Origin: Methanobacteriota archaeon | GTDB taxonomy: Archaea > Thermoplasmatota > Poseidoniia > Poseidoniales > Poseidoniaceae | DNA: 64,000 nucleotides | Assembly (NCBI GenBank): GCA_002718195.1 | Contig: PBDU01000021.1 | Location: 20,764 to 84,763 of the forward strand | Direction of reading: 5' to 3' | Shown here: piece after piece, positions 17,307 through 25,543 of the stretch | How the letters are laid out: each line of letters opens with the position of its first letter | How positions within the stretch are numbered: the first letter of the stretch is position 1 | Position numbers and translations under genes: made by a program | Notes under the pieces: generated by a model | What the model was told of the DNA's origin: nothing | Databases searched by the model: none | The model's input: the letters and a program-made list of their open reading frames with translations, nothing else

Positions 17307-18227
17307 TCATGATATCGGTGTAAATGCTTGAAAAAAAGGATGAAGGTCTGATAACGGAACAAGTGATTTTCCTGACCTTGAATTATGATCGGTGCCATGA
17401 AAATCTGAACCCGTCGTAACACTCAATCCCTGTAACCTAGCCGCAGTGAGTAATTCATGTCTGTAAACATCGCTGTGAGAGGAGTGAAATGCTTCTACTG
17501 CATCCACGCCACTTTTCTTTAGAGATTTCAATAAAATTTCAGTAGGTACAGCGTAATTTTTGGGGTGAGCTAGCGATGTTATGCCGCCATAGTGTTTTAC
17601 CATCGAAACCGCATCTGATATTGTCGGTTGGTCATTTTCCACATGTGCTGGCTTTCCATCCCCTATCCATGTTTCAAATGCTTCATCTGAAGTTTCAACG
17701 ATACCAGCTGCGACCATTGCCTTCGCTAAATGAGGCCTTCCAATCGTATCGGTAGCGTAAGAGCGCACTTCTTCAAGTGAGATGTGGTGTCCAAATTCAT
17801 TCAACCTCTCAAGCATGCTTTTCATCCTTTCAACCCTATTTTCTTTGAATGGGGCTAGCCAATTTTCTATCTCCGCTATGGTTCCATCAGCTAGACATTC
17901 GATGGGAAAATATGCGAGAAGATGCCAAGAAGTTTTTGCGTTTTGAAGACCCATTTTTTGTTTGTAATCTTCTTGCGGAGCAATATCTGGCTTACATGTT
18001 ATCTCTATTCCTGGAATAAAATTAATGCCTACCCTAGAGCAATGCTTTGCTGCTTTAATCCATCCAGCAGTGGTGTCGTGGTCTGTCAAAGACCAGTACT
18101 TCACTCCAGCTGATTTCATCATTTCAGCAACGGTCTTCTCATCGTACATGCCATCGCTATTCACCGTGTGGCTATGCAAGTCCCAATCTTGTGTCCAGCG
18201 CAAGTTATCACTCTCACAAAATGTCAT
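17307..18227 (-). CDS. PHP-domain phosphoesterase (TrpH/RNase AM-like)
   Basis: This 306-residue protein carries metal-binding PHP motifs: DLHSHTVNSDG near the N-terminus, SLTDHDTTAGW, then a later HPKNYAV and the C-terminal TGSDFHGTDH. The layout matches the TrpH/YciV group, which removes phosphates from 3',5'-nucleoside bisphosphates or trims RNA 5' ends. ATG 18227 is preferred, since it places the PHP motif 15-20 residues from the N-terminus and overlaps the upstream gene by only 14 bases; longer reading to 18287 lies inside that gene. The substrate is not certain from sequence alone. Confidence 0.8.
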   Translation of the reverse strand: MTFCESDNLRWTQDWDLHSHTVNSDGMYDEKTVAEMMKSAGVKYWSLTDHDTTAGWIKAAKHCSRVGINFIPGIEITCKPDIAPQEDYKQKMGLQNAKTSWHLLAYFPIECLADGTIAEIENWLAPFKENRVERMKSMLERLNEFGHHISLEEVRSYATDTIGRPHLAKAMVAAGIVETSDEAFETWIGDGKPAHVENDQPTISDAVSMVKHYGGITSLAHPKNYAVPTEILLKSLKKSGVDAVEAFHSSHSDVYRHELLTAARLQGLSVTTGSDFHGTDHNSRSGKSLVPLSDLHPFFQAFTPIS

Positions 18228-19137
18228 CCAAATCAGGGATTTCAGGAATATCGGGTGCTTTCGACATATCATCCAAAACGAGGTCATCCAAGTTAGGGAT
18301 ATCCAGTTTCTTTTCGAATTCAGTTACAGGTTCACCTTCTACATCCAGCATCTGATTAACTTCACCAATCAAATCACCTAAGTCCGGCATAGCCAAGTCG
18401 TCATCAGCACTCAACTCTGCAACTTCAGTGACTGTAAATTCGGGCTCTTTCTCCACTTCACGCACGGGAAGCGGTAAAGATTCAACCACCGGTAATCCAC
18501 CTATATTCGCACCTTTAGTTTCGTTATTTGAAGAGGGTAACGGTAAGTTATTATCCGATTTGGGCTTCTCAATATCTTGCTCTCGAACGACATTAAGAGA
18601 AGAAAACTGGTCATCAAACTCAGCAGTTCTATCCCTAACTTCTCCCTTTTGTGATTGATAATTCTCAATAGTTCCTTCACCCAAATTATCGATTGCTGAA
18701 ACTACTTTTTCTTGATCTAACGTTTGGGTTTCGCCTAAAACTTCCCTTAGAATGTCTCTAGCTAATTGACTGGTCTGACCAGTTGTTGTAGTTTGCTTGA
18801 TTTGGACATTTGTAGATTCCAAATTTTCTATCATTTCTGTGCTTGAGAGATTGTTTAATTCAGGCACCGGAGGCTCAGTTCCTGCCCATCTTGCTACTAA
18901 GAAAATTAATCCCATTACGACCATCAAAATTGTATCCTGAGCAGTCCATGCTAAAGGAACCCAATATGGGTCATCAGTTAATCCTAAATTTTGAAGAATA
19001 TATGCCGTTAGCAAGAATTTCTTGCTCGGTTCAACGAAAAACCAAATTCCTGCAAATGCGTTCAACAATACATATGCTAGAATGAATAAGCCAATGATTC
19101 GGCAAATCAAGGCTAATCTCGGCTTTCTTCCATCCAT
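18214..19137 (-). CDS. Hypothetical membrane-anchored protein with acidic Asp/Leu-Pro tail
   Basis: I do not recognise this 307-residue protein. Two membrane helices (about residues 10-32 and 60-83) are followed by a long, probably disordered cytoplasmic region. The C-terminus repeats a short acidic motif: MPDLGDLIG, then IPNLDDLVLDD, then IPEIPDLDDIL. This suggests a linear binding motif for a partner. It overlaps the PHP gene start and lies just downstream of folD's strand partner, so it is part of a minus-strand run. Confidence 0.55.
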   Translation of the reverse strand: MDGRKPRLALICRIIGLFILAYVLLNAFAGIWFFVEPSKKFLLTAYILQNLGLTDDPYWVPLAWTAQDTILMVVMGLIFLVARWAGTEPPVPELNNLSSTEMIENLESTNVQIKQTTTTGQTSQLARDILREVLGETQTLDQEKVVSAIDNLGEGTIENYQSQKGEVRDRTAEFDDQFSSLNVVREQDIEKPKSDNNLPLPSSNNETKGANIGGLPVVESLPLPVREVEKEPEFTVTEVAELSADDDLAMPDLGDLIGEVNQMLDVEGEPVTEFEKKLDIPNLDDLVLDDMSKAPDIPEIPDLDDIL

Positions 19138-19146
19138 AACATCATC

Positions 19147-20019
19147 TCAAATTGTACTCTTGGCCGCATTTATTGTGTTTATCATCAACATTGCAATCGT
19201 CATTGGACCAACACCTCCTGGGACAGGAGAAAGCCAAGATGCAACTTCTGCCACATCGGGGTCAACATCACCTGTTAGCCTCCAACCTCTTTCAATGCTC
19301 AGGTCCTCAACCCTATTGATTCCTACATCTACAACAACAGCACCTTGCTTTACCCAGTCTTTCTTTACCAATTCTGGTATTCCGACAGCTGCAACTAAGA
19401 TATCAGCTTGCTTGCAAACTTCCGCTAAATTTTGGGTTCGAGAATGTGTGATAGTAACGGTAGAATCACAACCTTTTGCTGCAAGTAATAGACTCATAGG
19501 CATCCCAACAATCCTTGACCTTCCGAGAATGACAGCGTTTTTTCCTTCGGTTTCAATATTTGCCCACTTTAACATCTCTATGACGCCAGCAGGCGTACAA
19601 GGAAGCATTCCATCTGTTCTACCCTGAACCAATCTACCCAAGTTTACAGGGTGAAATCCGTCAACGTCCTTAGAAGGTGAGATCAAATCAGTAATTCCTT
19701 CTTCATCCATGTGTTTGGGTAAGGGTGATTGGATTAGGATACCATGAATTGAGGCATCTGCATTCAATCTCTCTATTTCTGTTACCAATTCCGACTCAGT
19801 GGTGTTAGAAGGAAGAGAAATGTGGGTGGAAATAATTCCAAGCCTTTCACAAGCTTTGACCTTATTGTTGACATAGACATGGCTTGCCGGATCATCTCCA
19901 ACAATAACCACTGCAAGATGAGGATTAACCCCCGAATCCATACAATTCTGAACCTCTACTTTTAGGGAATTTTCAACAGCAGATGCACATAACCTCCCAT
20001 CAAGTCTGGATGCTGTCAT
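19147..20019 (-). CDS. folD: Methylenetetrahydrofolate dehydrogenase/cyclohydrolase FolD
   Basis: FolD interconverts methylene-, methenyl- and formyl-tetrahydrofolate with NADP. The 290-residue length is typical. Motifs include SHVYVNNKVKACERLGI (active-site Y and K), GILIQSPLPKHMD, DVDGFHPVNLGRL, the nucleotide-binding ILGRSRIVGMPMSLLL, and the C-terminal VPGGVGPMTIAMLM. All expected residues are visible. It is presumably functional in one-carbon metabolism for purine and thymidylate synthesis. It starts at ATG 20019 and lies 47 bases after the VOC gene on the same strand. Confidence 0.93.
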   Translation of the reverse strand: MTASRLDGRLCASAVENSLKVEVQNCMDSGVNPHLAVVIVGDDPASHVYVNNKVKACERLGIISTHISLPSNTTESELVTEIERLNADASIHGILIQSPLPKHMDEEGITDLISPSKDVDGFHPVNLGRLVQGRTDGMLPCTPAGVIEMLKWANIETEGKNAVILGRSRIVGMPMSLLLAAKGCDSTVTITHSRTQNLAEVCKQADILVAAVGIPELVKKDWVKQGAVVVDVGINRVEDLSIERGWRLTGDVDPDVAEVASWLSPVPGGVGPMTIAMLMINTINAAKSTI

Positions 20020-20066
20020 GGACTGCGCTAGAAGAAATCTATAATCTAACTTTGCAATGAAATAGT

Positions 20067-20519
20067 CTAAATTATTCCTCCACCAATTTCGCCTTCTTTG
20101 CCCTTCACAGTTGCAAATAAACGCTCTTCATCTTGGAATGACTTGAACTCTAGAGAATTTCCACTTGGGTCATCGAGGAACATAGTTGCCTGTTCTCCGA
20201 TTTTTCCAGGATATCTGATGTGCGGCTTTAGGCGGAAAATAACTCCTTTTGAAAGCAATTCATCGCGGAATTGATGCCATTGAGACCACTCCATTACAAG
20301 TCCGAAATGGAATGGTGGCACCTGTTTTCCATCCACTTTTCCACCATTTGAGTTATCTGGCATTTCGTCGACTAAATGGGCTACTATTTGATGCCCATGA
20401 AAATTGAAATTAATGGAGGAAGGAGTTCTTCTTCCAATCTTGCAACCAATTATTTCTACATAGAAATCCTCAGTAGAAGTCAAATCAGAAACTGGAAATG
20501 CAAGATGAAAAGGGCGCAT
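20067..20519 (-). CDS. VOC (glyoxalase/bleomycin-resistance) superfamily protein
   Basis: This 150-residue protein is a two-module VOC fold. It starts with MRPFHLAFPVSDL, with a metal-ligand-type His, then FYVEIIGCKIGRR, and ends the second module with MFLDDPSGNSLEFKSF, which carries the usual D-P-x-G-N-x-x-E ligand. VOC proteins include glyoxalases, dioxygenases and isomerases; the substrate is not clear. ATG 20519 is chosen because longer forms would be read through the adjacent tRNA gene. Confidence 0.78.
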   Translation of the reverse strand: MRPFHLAFPVSDLTSTEDFYVEIIGCKIGRRTPSSINFNFHGHQIVAHLVDEMPDNSNGGKVDGKQVPPFHFGLVMEWSQWHQFRDELLSKGVIFRLKPHIRYPGKIGEQATMFLDDPSGNSLEFKSFQDEERLFATVKGKEGEIGGGII

Positions 20520-20564
20520 ACTCCTAATCAACCGATTAAGCAAATGAAGTTTGGTAATGTTAGA

Positions 20565-20636
20565 GCCAACGGAGGGACTCGAACCCCCGACCGTCGGATT
20601 ACAAATCCGACGCACTACCAGCTATGCTACGTTGGC
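20565..20636 (-). tRNA. tRNA-Thr (anticodon UGU)
   Basis: Read on the minus strand, a full 72-base cloverleaf is present: acceptor GCCAACG/CGTTGGC, D arm GCAT...GTGC with GGTA, anticodon stem TCGGA/TCCGA around the loop TTTGTAA (anticodon TGT), and T arm GGGGG/CCCTC around TTCGAGT. CCA is not encoded, as common in archaea. No intron is seen. A TATA-like AATTTATTG lies about 32 bases upstream (20668-20676 on the complementary strand). Confidence 0.95.
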
Positions 20637-20766
20637 GCAAGCCGACCGAGTAACCAACCATTTTTCAATAAATTGGTAAAAAGGCAAGCAAAAATATAGT
20701 CAAATGGGAATTTTGTTGAAGGATTGAAAGCAACATAATCAAAATGCTGACCCTTTTAGCGCAGCC

Positions 20767-22065
20767 ATGCACGGTGATGATGTCCCGTCTTTTTTCAATG
20801 AGGAAACTCATGACAAGAAGGGAAATGATGCTATCTTTGCTATGCTTGCTAGATGCATGGAGGCAAAATCTGCAGGTGCTGATGTCATAAACGCAACCGT
20901 TGGTTCCTTACTTGATGATGATGGCATATTAGCAATCAACTCAGTTGTTTTGGAACAACTCAAAAACGCAGAATCAATTGAGTACGCTGCATATTCTCCA
21001 TTGGGCGGGAAACCAGATTTCCTAGATCTATCAATAACCACCGCTCTAGGACATGTTCGCTCTAAATTGGAGAACTTGGGAATAATGGCTACCTCAACTG
21101 CAACTCCTGGCGGTTCCGGAGCACTGCGAATGTCAGCAGCCAATTTGGCATCCCGTGGAGATAAGGTATTACTCCGAGAGAGACATTGGGGACCATACCA
21201 AGGTTTCCTTAGAGAAGCCGGTTTAAAGAGCGCTACATGGCCTTTGTTAGGCACTGACTCGGAAGATTCACACCCTGATTTTGCCATGCCAGAATTTGAA
21301 ACTGCACTTACAGATTTAATCAACGAGCAAGATCGTGTTCTAATCTGGCTAAATGACCCTGCCCACAACCCTACTGGCTTGTCAATGTCTCCCAGTGCAA
21401 GGGACGATTTACTCGATATCGTGATGGCACAGGCTTCGTCAAATCTTCACAAAGGAGTCACACTATACATCGATAGTGCCTACACTCTATACGCTGAGGA
21501 AACTCATGGATGGGCTGAAACTATTCTGGAGGCAATTGAATCAGGATTGCCTTGGCCTGAAAACTTGCTGATCTGTTTTGGCATTTCATTCTCTAAGTCT
21601 CATACGATGTACGGGATGAGGTGCGGAGCGATAGTAACCGTTCATCCGAATCAAGAATTATTGGAAAGAATCGATGAGATTTTTGTAGCTACTGGAAGAT
21701 CTACTTGGTCGGCACCAACAAGGCTTCCTCAGGACGCAATAGTCAGAATACACTCAGATGAACAATTAAGTCTGAAGTGGGAGGAAGAAAGGGATGCGTT
21801 CACAAAATTACTGAAGGATAGAAGAGACAAATTGCTATCCAGTTGTTCTGACCTAGGAGTTAAATTAGTCCCAAGTCATGATGGTTTTTTCGCATTCTTG
21901 GAACATGACAACCCATCGGCAATCTCCGAGGCTTGTGCGTCAAGACACGTGTATGTAGTTGCCTTAGCAGGCGGTGTAAGAATTGGAGTTTGTGCTGCAA
22001 ATCAAAATCAAATGACAAGGCTAGCAGAGACTCTGAAATACGCTATTGAGGAAGTTAATGAGTGA
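20767..22065 (+). CDS. Class I/II aminotransferase (aspartate/aromatic type)
   Basis: This 432-residue PLP enzyme belongs to fold type I. It shows NDPAHNPTG, the cofactor-binding N-P-x-G motif, then YIDSAYTLY with the PLP aspartate and tyrosine, and SFSKSHTMYGMRCG with the Schiff-base lysine. The C-terminal RIGVCAANQNQM contains the substrate-binding Arg. The length and the W-G-P-Y-Q-G segment resemble aromatic amino acid aminotransferases of the TyrB/AspC type. The substrate cannot be fixed from sequence; it could take aspartate, tyrosine or phenylalanine. It diverges from the tRNA and VOC genes. Confidence 0.82.
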   Translation: MHGDDVPSFFNEETHDKKGNDAIFAMLARCMEAKSAGADVINATVGSLLDDDGILAINSVVLEQLKNAESIEYAAYSPLGGKPDFLDLSITTALGHVRSKLENLGIMATSTATPGGSGALRMSAANLASRGDKVLLRERHWGPYQGFLREAGLKSATWPLLGTDSEDSHPDFAMPEFETALTDLINEQDRVLIWLNDPAHNPTGLSMSPSARDDLLDIVMAQASSNLHKGVTLYIDSAYTLYAEETHGWAETILEAIESGLPWPENLLICFGISFSKSHTMYGMRCGAIVTVHPNQELLERIDEIFVATGRSTWSAPTRLPQDAIVRIHSDEQLSLKWEEERDAFTKLLKDRRDKLLSSCSDLGVKLVPSHDGFFAFLEHDNPSAISEACASRHVYVVALAGGVRIGVCAANQNQMTRLAETLKYAIEEVNE

Positions 22066-22074
22066 GGAAAAAAC

Positions 22075-22455
22075 ATGCGCAGCAACAAGGAAAATTTCCT
22101 AATTGCAGGAATTATTTGTTTAGTTAGTGGGGCATTTTTTACAGTCGCAGGATTATTCGCATTTTCTACAACCGTTGGCATAGGAGGGCTAATTTTGTTT
22201 ATTCTTGGGATGTCAGCACCATCTCCAGAAAGCAGTATGACCGAGGAAGAAATCAAGAATTGGAAGCCAAATGCCCAGAAAATGGCTGACGCAGGTAGAA
22301 TCATGTACAGAGTGGATACAACTATCGATGAGCCCTACAAAACAACCATTCTTTGTGGAGCGTGTGGATTCATTGGTGAAGTCGACGGAAAAAGACCAGC
22401 ATCTTACACTTGTTCAAATTGCGACACGATGCTTTGGGAAGAGGAAGAAGAATGA
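22075..22455 (+). CDS. Small membrane protein with C-terminal zinc ribbon
   Basis: This 126-residue protein has two membrane helices (about residues 8-28 and 30-46) followed by a soluble part. The C-terminus has paired cysteines, LCGACGFIG and TCSNCDTMLW, forming a treble-clef/zinc-ribbon-like C-x-x-C...C-x-x-C, and ends in a run of Glu. I do not recognise the family. It starts 9 bases after the aminotransferase stop and lies 57 bases before pheS, so it may be cotranscribed with both. Confidence 0.6.
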   Translation: MRSNKENFLIAGIICLVSGAFFTVAGLFAFSTTVGIGGLILFILGMSAPSPESSMTEEEIKNWKPNAQKMADAGRIMYRVDTTIDEPYKTTILCGACGFIGEVDGKRPASYTCSNCDTMLWEEEEE

Positions 22456-22512
22456 TGATTTAGACCAATTCGGAAGGGATGAATTGAATAAAAAAAAGGG
22501 ATTGGGTCAATC

Positions 22513-23994
22513 ATGGAGAATCTAAGCTTAACCAATCCTGAGCGAAGATTACTTTCCAAAATGCAGGGAACAAGCAACCATTGGACAGTCCAGGAAGTTT
22601 TGTCTGCTTGTGAGTGGAATGACCAGGCTATCGCAGTAGGAGCAGGCGAGGGATTAGCAAATCAGGGGTTGGTTGAACAAATCATCGATTCCAAAACTAT
22701 AGTGCAAATCGGGAAAAATGGAATTGAAGCACTAGAAAATGGTTTGCTTGAATCAAGGCTATGGAGCTGGATTTGTGAGAGCAAAGAAGCCACGATGTCT
22801 AGTTTATCTCAAAATTTTGAAAGGTCAGAGGCAGGACCGGGTATTGGTTTGCTGAAAAAATTAGGAGTATCAATACAAGGTGGAGCACTGGTAGCTCAAG
22901 ATCCAGATGCTGTAGAAAAAGAAATCCAAGCAAGATCAGAATTCCTTTCATCCTTGCCTAAGAATATCGAAGATTGTGACCCCGGAATGGTTGATAGCAT
23001 GAAATCTAGAAAGGAGTTAATCGAAGTGTCGGAAACCACAAGCCGAACTTGGATAGTTGCTGCTGAAGGAAATGCAATCGATTCATCTCTTCTTGTAGAG
23101 AAGGAAATCATTAGCGAGATAACCCCGGAATTGCTTCAATCAGATTCTTGGAGAGATGCGGAATTCAGAAGATTCGATGTAACTCTTGATTCTGCAATTC
23201 CAAAAAGAGGTAAATCTCATCCTATGCAGGCTTTGATTGAGAGAATTCGCAGTATCTTTTTGGAGATGGGATTCTCTGAATTAGTCGATGATTATGTCCA
23301 GACTGCTGGATGGAATATGGATGCATTATTCATTCCGCAGGACCATCCTGCTAGAGAGATGCAGGATACTTTTTACTTAGACAATCCAAAATCTATCGAC
23401 CTAAAAAAGGAGCATCTGGAACTTTGGAAATCAGTGCATGAGAGTGGAGGAGATACTGGTTCAACTGGCTGGCAAGGAACATTTTCGGAAGACATCAGTA
23501 AGAAAGGGCTTCTAAGGACCCACACCACTGTAAATACAATCCAATACCTAGCAGACAACCCAGATAAACCATGTAGGGTTTTCTCAGTTGATAGAGTCTT
23601 TAGGAAAGAAGCAATTGACAGAACTCATCTTCCTGAATTTCATCAAATTGAGGGAATCATCATGGAAGAAGGGGCCACTTTGGCTATGCTTGTTGATACG
23701 CTCAAAACATTCTATGCTAAGATGGGTTACCCAGAGGTAAGAGTTAGACCAGCATATTTCCCATACACTGAACCCTCGCTTGAGGTTGAGGTAAAGTGGA
23801 GAGGCAAATGGCTTGAGTTAGGCGGAGCCGGGATATTCAGACCAGAGGTTACCGAGCCATTAGGCGTTAAGCACCCTGTGTGTGCCTGGGGAATGGGCCT
23901 TGAGAGACTTGCAATGTTAGTACTTGGCCTGGATGATATCCGACAATTGTATATTTCTGATTTAGATTGGTTAAACTCTCAGCCAATCCTATGA
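22513..23994 (+). CDS. pheS: Phenylalanyl-tRNA synthetase alpha subunit
   Basis: PheS forms a heterotetramer with PheT and charges tRNA-Phe. The 493-residue length with an N-terminal winged-helix region (residues 1-130) is the archaeal/eukaryotic cytosolic form. Class II motifs appear in order: the HPMQALIERIRSIFLEMGF region, LLRTHTTVNTIQYL, then motif 2 CRVFSVDRVFRKEAIDRTHL with FHQIEG, and motif 3 GMGLERLAMLVLGLDDIRQLY. The glycine-rich LELGGAGIFRPEVTEPLG lines the active site. PheT is not in this window. The next gene's first ATG overlaps the stop. Confidence 0.95.
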   Translation: MENLSLTNPERRLLSKMQGTSNHWTVQEVLSACEWNDQAIAVGAGEGLANQGLVEQIIDSKTIVQIGKNGIEALENGLLESRLWSWICESKEATMSSLSQNFERSEAGPGIGLLKKLGVSIQGGALVAQDPDAVEKEIQARSEFLSSLPKNIEDCDPGMVDSMKSRKELIEVSETTSRTWIVAAEGNAIDSSLLVEKEIISEITPELLQSDSWRDAEFRRFDVTLDSAIPKRGKSHPMQALIERIRSIFLEMGFSELVDDYVQTAGWNMDALFIPQDHPAREMQDTFYLDNPKSIDLKKEHLELWKSVHESGGDTGSTGWQGTFSEDISKKGLLRTHTTVNTIQYLADNPDKPCRVFSVDRVFRKEAIDRTHLPEFHQIEGIIMEEGATLAMLVDTLKTFYAKMGYPEVRVRPAYFPYTEPSLEVEVKWRGKWLELGGAGIFRPEVTEPLGVKHPVCAWGMGLERLAMLVLGLDDIRQLYISDLDWLNSQPIL

Positions 23995-24005
23995 GGGGGA
24001 TCAAC

Positions 24006-24653
24006 TTGAGCAACCAAGGATCAATCTCTTTGAATGATTCAAACTCTATTTGGTGGAATAGAGGACTTGCAATTTTCATTGCCTTGCTAGCAATTTTTTC
24101 CGGTTTTAGCGCAGTAATAGGAGCAATTTTTGATTTTGGCACAATTCTAAATTTCATCGAGGCATCCACGGAGGAGATAGAAAAGCCAATTCATCCAGGA
24201 GATAATGCAACTGAGGAAGAATTGAAACTTTACGAAGAAGAAAAGATGGTCTTTGAAGAAATCAATATGACCCTTACCATGATGAGGCAAATGGAAGAAA
24301 AAAACATTCAAGACAAACAGATTTTGTTCTATGGTCTCACATTCTTAATCGCATTACCTGTGGTGGCTTTAGTTTGGACTAAGCATGAGTATTGGTTACA
24401 ATCGGCAATAGGATGGGCCTCGTTTCAATTTGCTGGGTCAATTTGGTTGCAGGCAATCACAATACCTATCCTTGCTGAAATGTACTCTGGAGTCCCCGGA
24501 GGCAATTACATGCAGTACTCTGGATTTGCGAGTACTTCTGGCTGTAGCCTGCTGATTTTCGGATTCATCGCTTTAGTATATCTTTCCACAAGTGAAAAAG
24601 CAAATTCTATTCCAGATAGTGCATTTCACCTCAATTCTAAACAGAATTATTGA
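24006..24653 (+). CDS. Hypothetical membrane protein
   Basis: I do not recognise this 215-residue protein. It has four probable membrane helices: near residues 18-45, 108-124, 135-152 and 180-200. Between the first two lies an acidic helical loop (EELKLYEEEKMVFEEI). TTG 24006 is preferred, with GAGGGGG at 23993-23999 at normal spacing; an ATG at 23991 is in frame but overlaps the pheS stop and lies before that element. It probably shares a transcript with pheS. Confidence 0.55.
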   Translation: MSNQGSISLNDSNSIWWNRGLAIFIALLAIFSGFSAVIGAIFDFGTILNFIEASTEEIEKPIHPGDNATEEELKLYEEEKMVFEEINMTLTMMRQMEEKNIQDKQILFYGLTFLIALPVVALVWTKHEYWLQSAIGWASFQFAGSIWLQAITIPILAEMYSGVPGGNYMQYSGFASTSGCSLLIFGFIALVYLSTSEKANSIPDSAFHLNSKQNY

Positions 24654-24690
24654 GAATAGTATTCAAATATTCCACCTATGATGGGTAGAC

Positions 24691-25032
24691 ATGCAACCAC
24701 AGCACCCTGTTCAAATAGCAGTATCGAACACAGAAACTATCGCAGGAGCAACAATCGTCCAATCCCTAGGACTTGTAACAGGCTCAACAGTTAGAGCGAA
24801 GAATATTGGAAAAGACATCATGGCAGGTTTGAAAAATATCGTTGGTGGAGAATTAGGAACCTACACTCAATTGCTCAATGAAGCGAGAAATCAAGCCTTG
24901 CAAAGGATGATGGCTGATGCTCAAGCAAGAGGAGCGAATGCCGTTGTAAATGTCAGATTTGCAACCTCTGCTGTAGCTGGAGGGGCTGCTGAGCTATTTG
25001 CATATGGAACTGCGGTTATTGTCCAAGGATGA
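24691..25032 (+). CDS. YbjQ/UPF0145 family protein
   Basis: This 113-residue protein matches UPF0145 (YbjQ, heavy-metal-binding domain 1): V-S-N-T-E-T-I-A-G-A, then GLVTGSTVRAKNIG, a central Y-x-x-L-L-N-E-A-R-x-x-A-L segment, and RGANAVVNVRFAT...FAYGTAV at the C-terminus. Homologs form a pentameric ring; their physiological role is not established. The start follows GGGTAGAC. It is followed after 5 bases by a membrane-anchored paralog. Confidence 0.85.
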   Translation: MQPQHPVQIAVSNTETIAGATIVQSLGLVTGSTVRAKNIGKDIMAGLKNIVGGELGTYTQLLNEARNQALQRMMADAQARGANAVVNVRFATSAVAGGAAELFAYGTAVIVQG

Positions 25033-25037
25033 TCTAA

Positions 25038-25538
25038 ATGGCTGAATCTGCAGAATCAATTATTGCATTACTCAGCATTTTGCCGAGTATTCTTCCAATT
25101 ATTTTGATTCTATTTTCAGCTGTTTATGGCACGATTTATCAAAATGGATTGGACAAAAAAAGATTGAATAGAGAAATGGCATTTTTCAACAAATACGGTA
25201 AAGACAATCTGATGACGCTTGAAAATCATGGTTTGATTGGAAAACCTGTAGCAATGAACCTAGTCTTCACTAATGTCACAGTAGGTCCATCCTGGTGGCA
25301 ATTATTCATTGGATGGCTCAAAGGAATATTCGGTGGCGAGATTCAATCTTACTCTAGAGTGCTCAATTATGGAAGGATGGAAGTTCTGCAGAGGCTTAGA
25401 GAAAAGGCTGCGCAGGAAGGCTGGGACCAGGTAATTAACGTCAGATTAGAATCAGTTGTCATCTCAAAATCAGCGGGCAGAAATGATAAAACAAGTGCAA
25501 TTGAAATCTATGCATACGGAACCGCAGTCAAGTATTGA
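25038..25538 (+). CDS. Membrane-anchored YbjQ/UPF0145-like protein
   Basis: This 166-residue protein starts with a hydrophobic segment (about residues 8-31), followed by a basic stretch and a YbjQ-like domain (roughly 45-166). The shared features with the upstream gene are Y-S-R-V-L-N-Y-G-R-x-x-x-L-Q-R, then a G-x-D-x-V-I-N-V-R-L-E-S segment and the terminal YAYGTAVKY. The domain carries an insertion (GPSWWQLFIGWLKGIFGGE) that may contact the membrane. The two genes are 5 bases apart, suggesting a mixed complex tethered to the membrane, which is inference. Confidence 0.7.
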   Translation: MAESAESIIALLSILPSILPIILILFSAVYGTIYQNGLDKKRLNREMAFFNKYGKDNLMTLENHGLIGKPVAMNLVFTNVTVGPSWWQLFIGWLKGIFGGEIQSYSRVLNYGRMEVLQRLREKAAQEGWDQVINVRLESVVISKSAGRNDKTSAIEIYAYGTAVKY

Positions 25539-25543
25539 TTACA

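Noticed and set aside
19022..19627. 201-residue plus-strand reading frame
   Set aside because: It is antisense to folD, which has complete catalytic motifs.
20520..20615. Longer N-terminus of the VOC protein
   Set aside because: It would be translated from part of the tRNA-Thr gene; the family fold begins at ATG 20519.
20808..21368. 186-residue minus-strand reading frame
   Set aside because: It is antisense to the aminotransferase and has no recognisable features.
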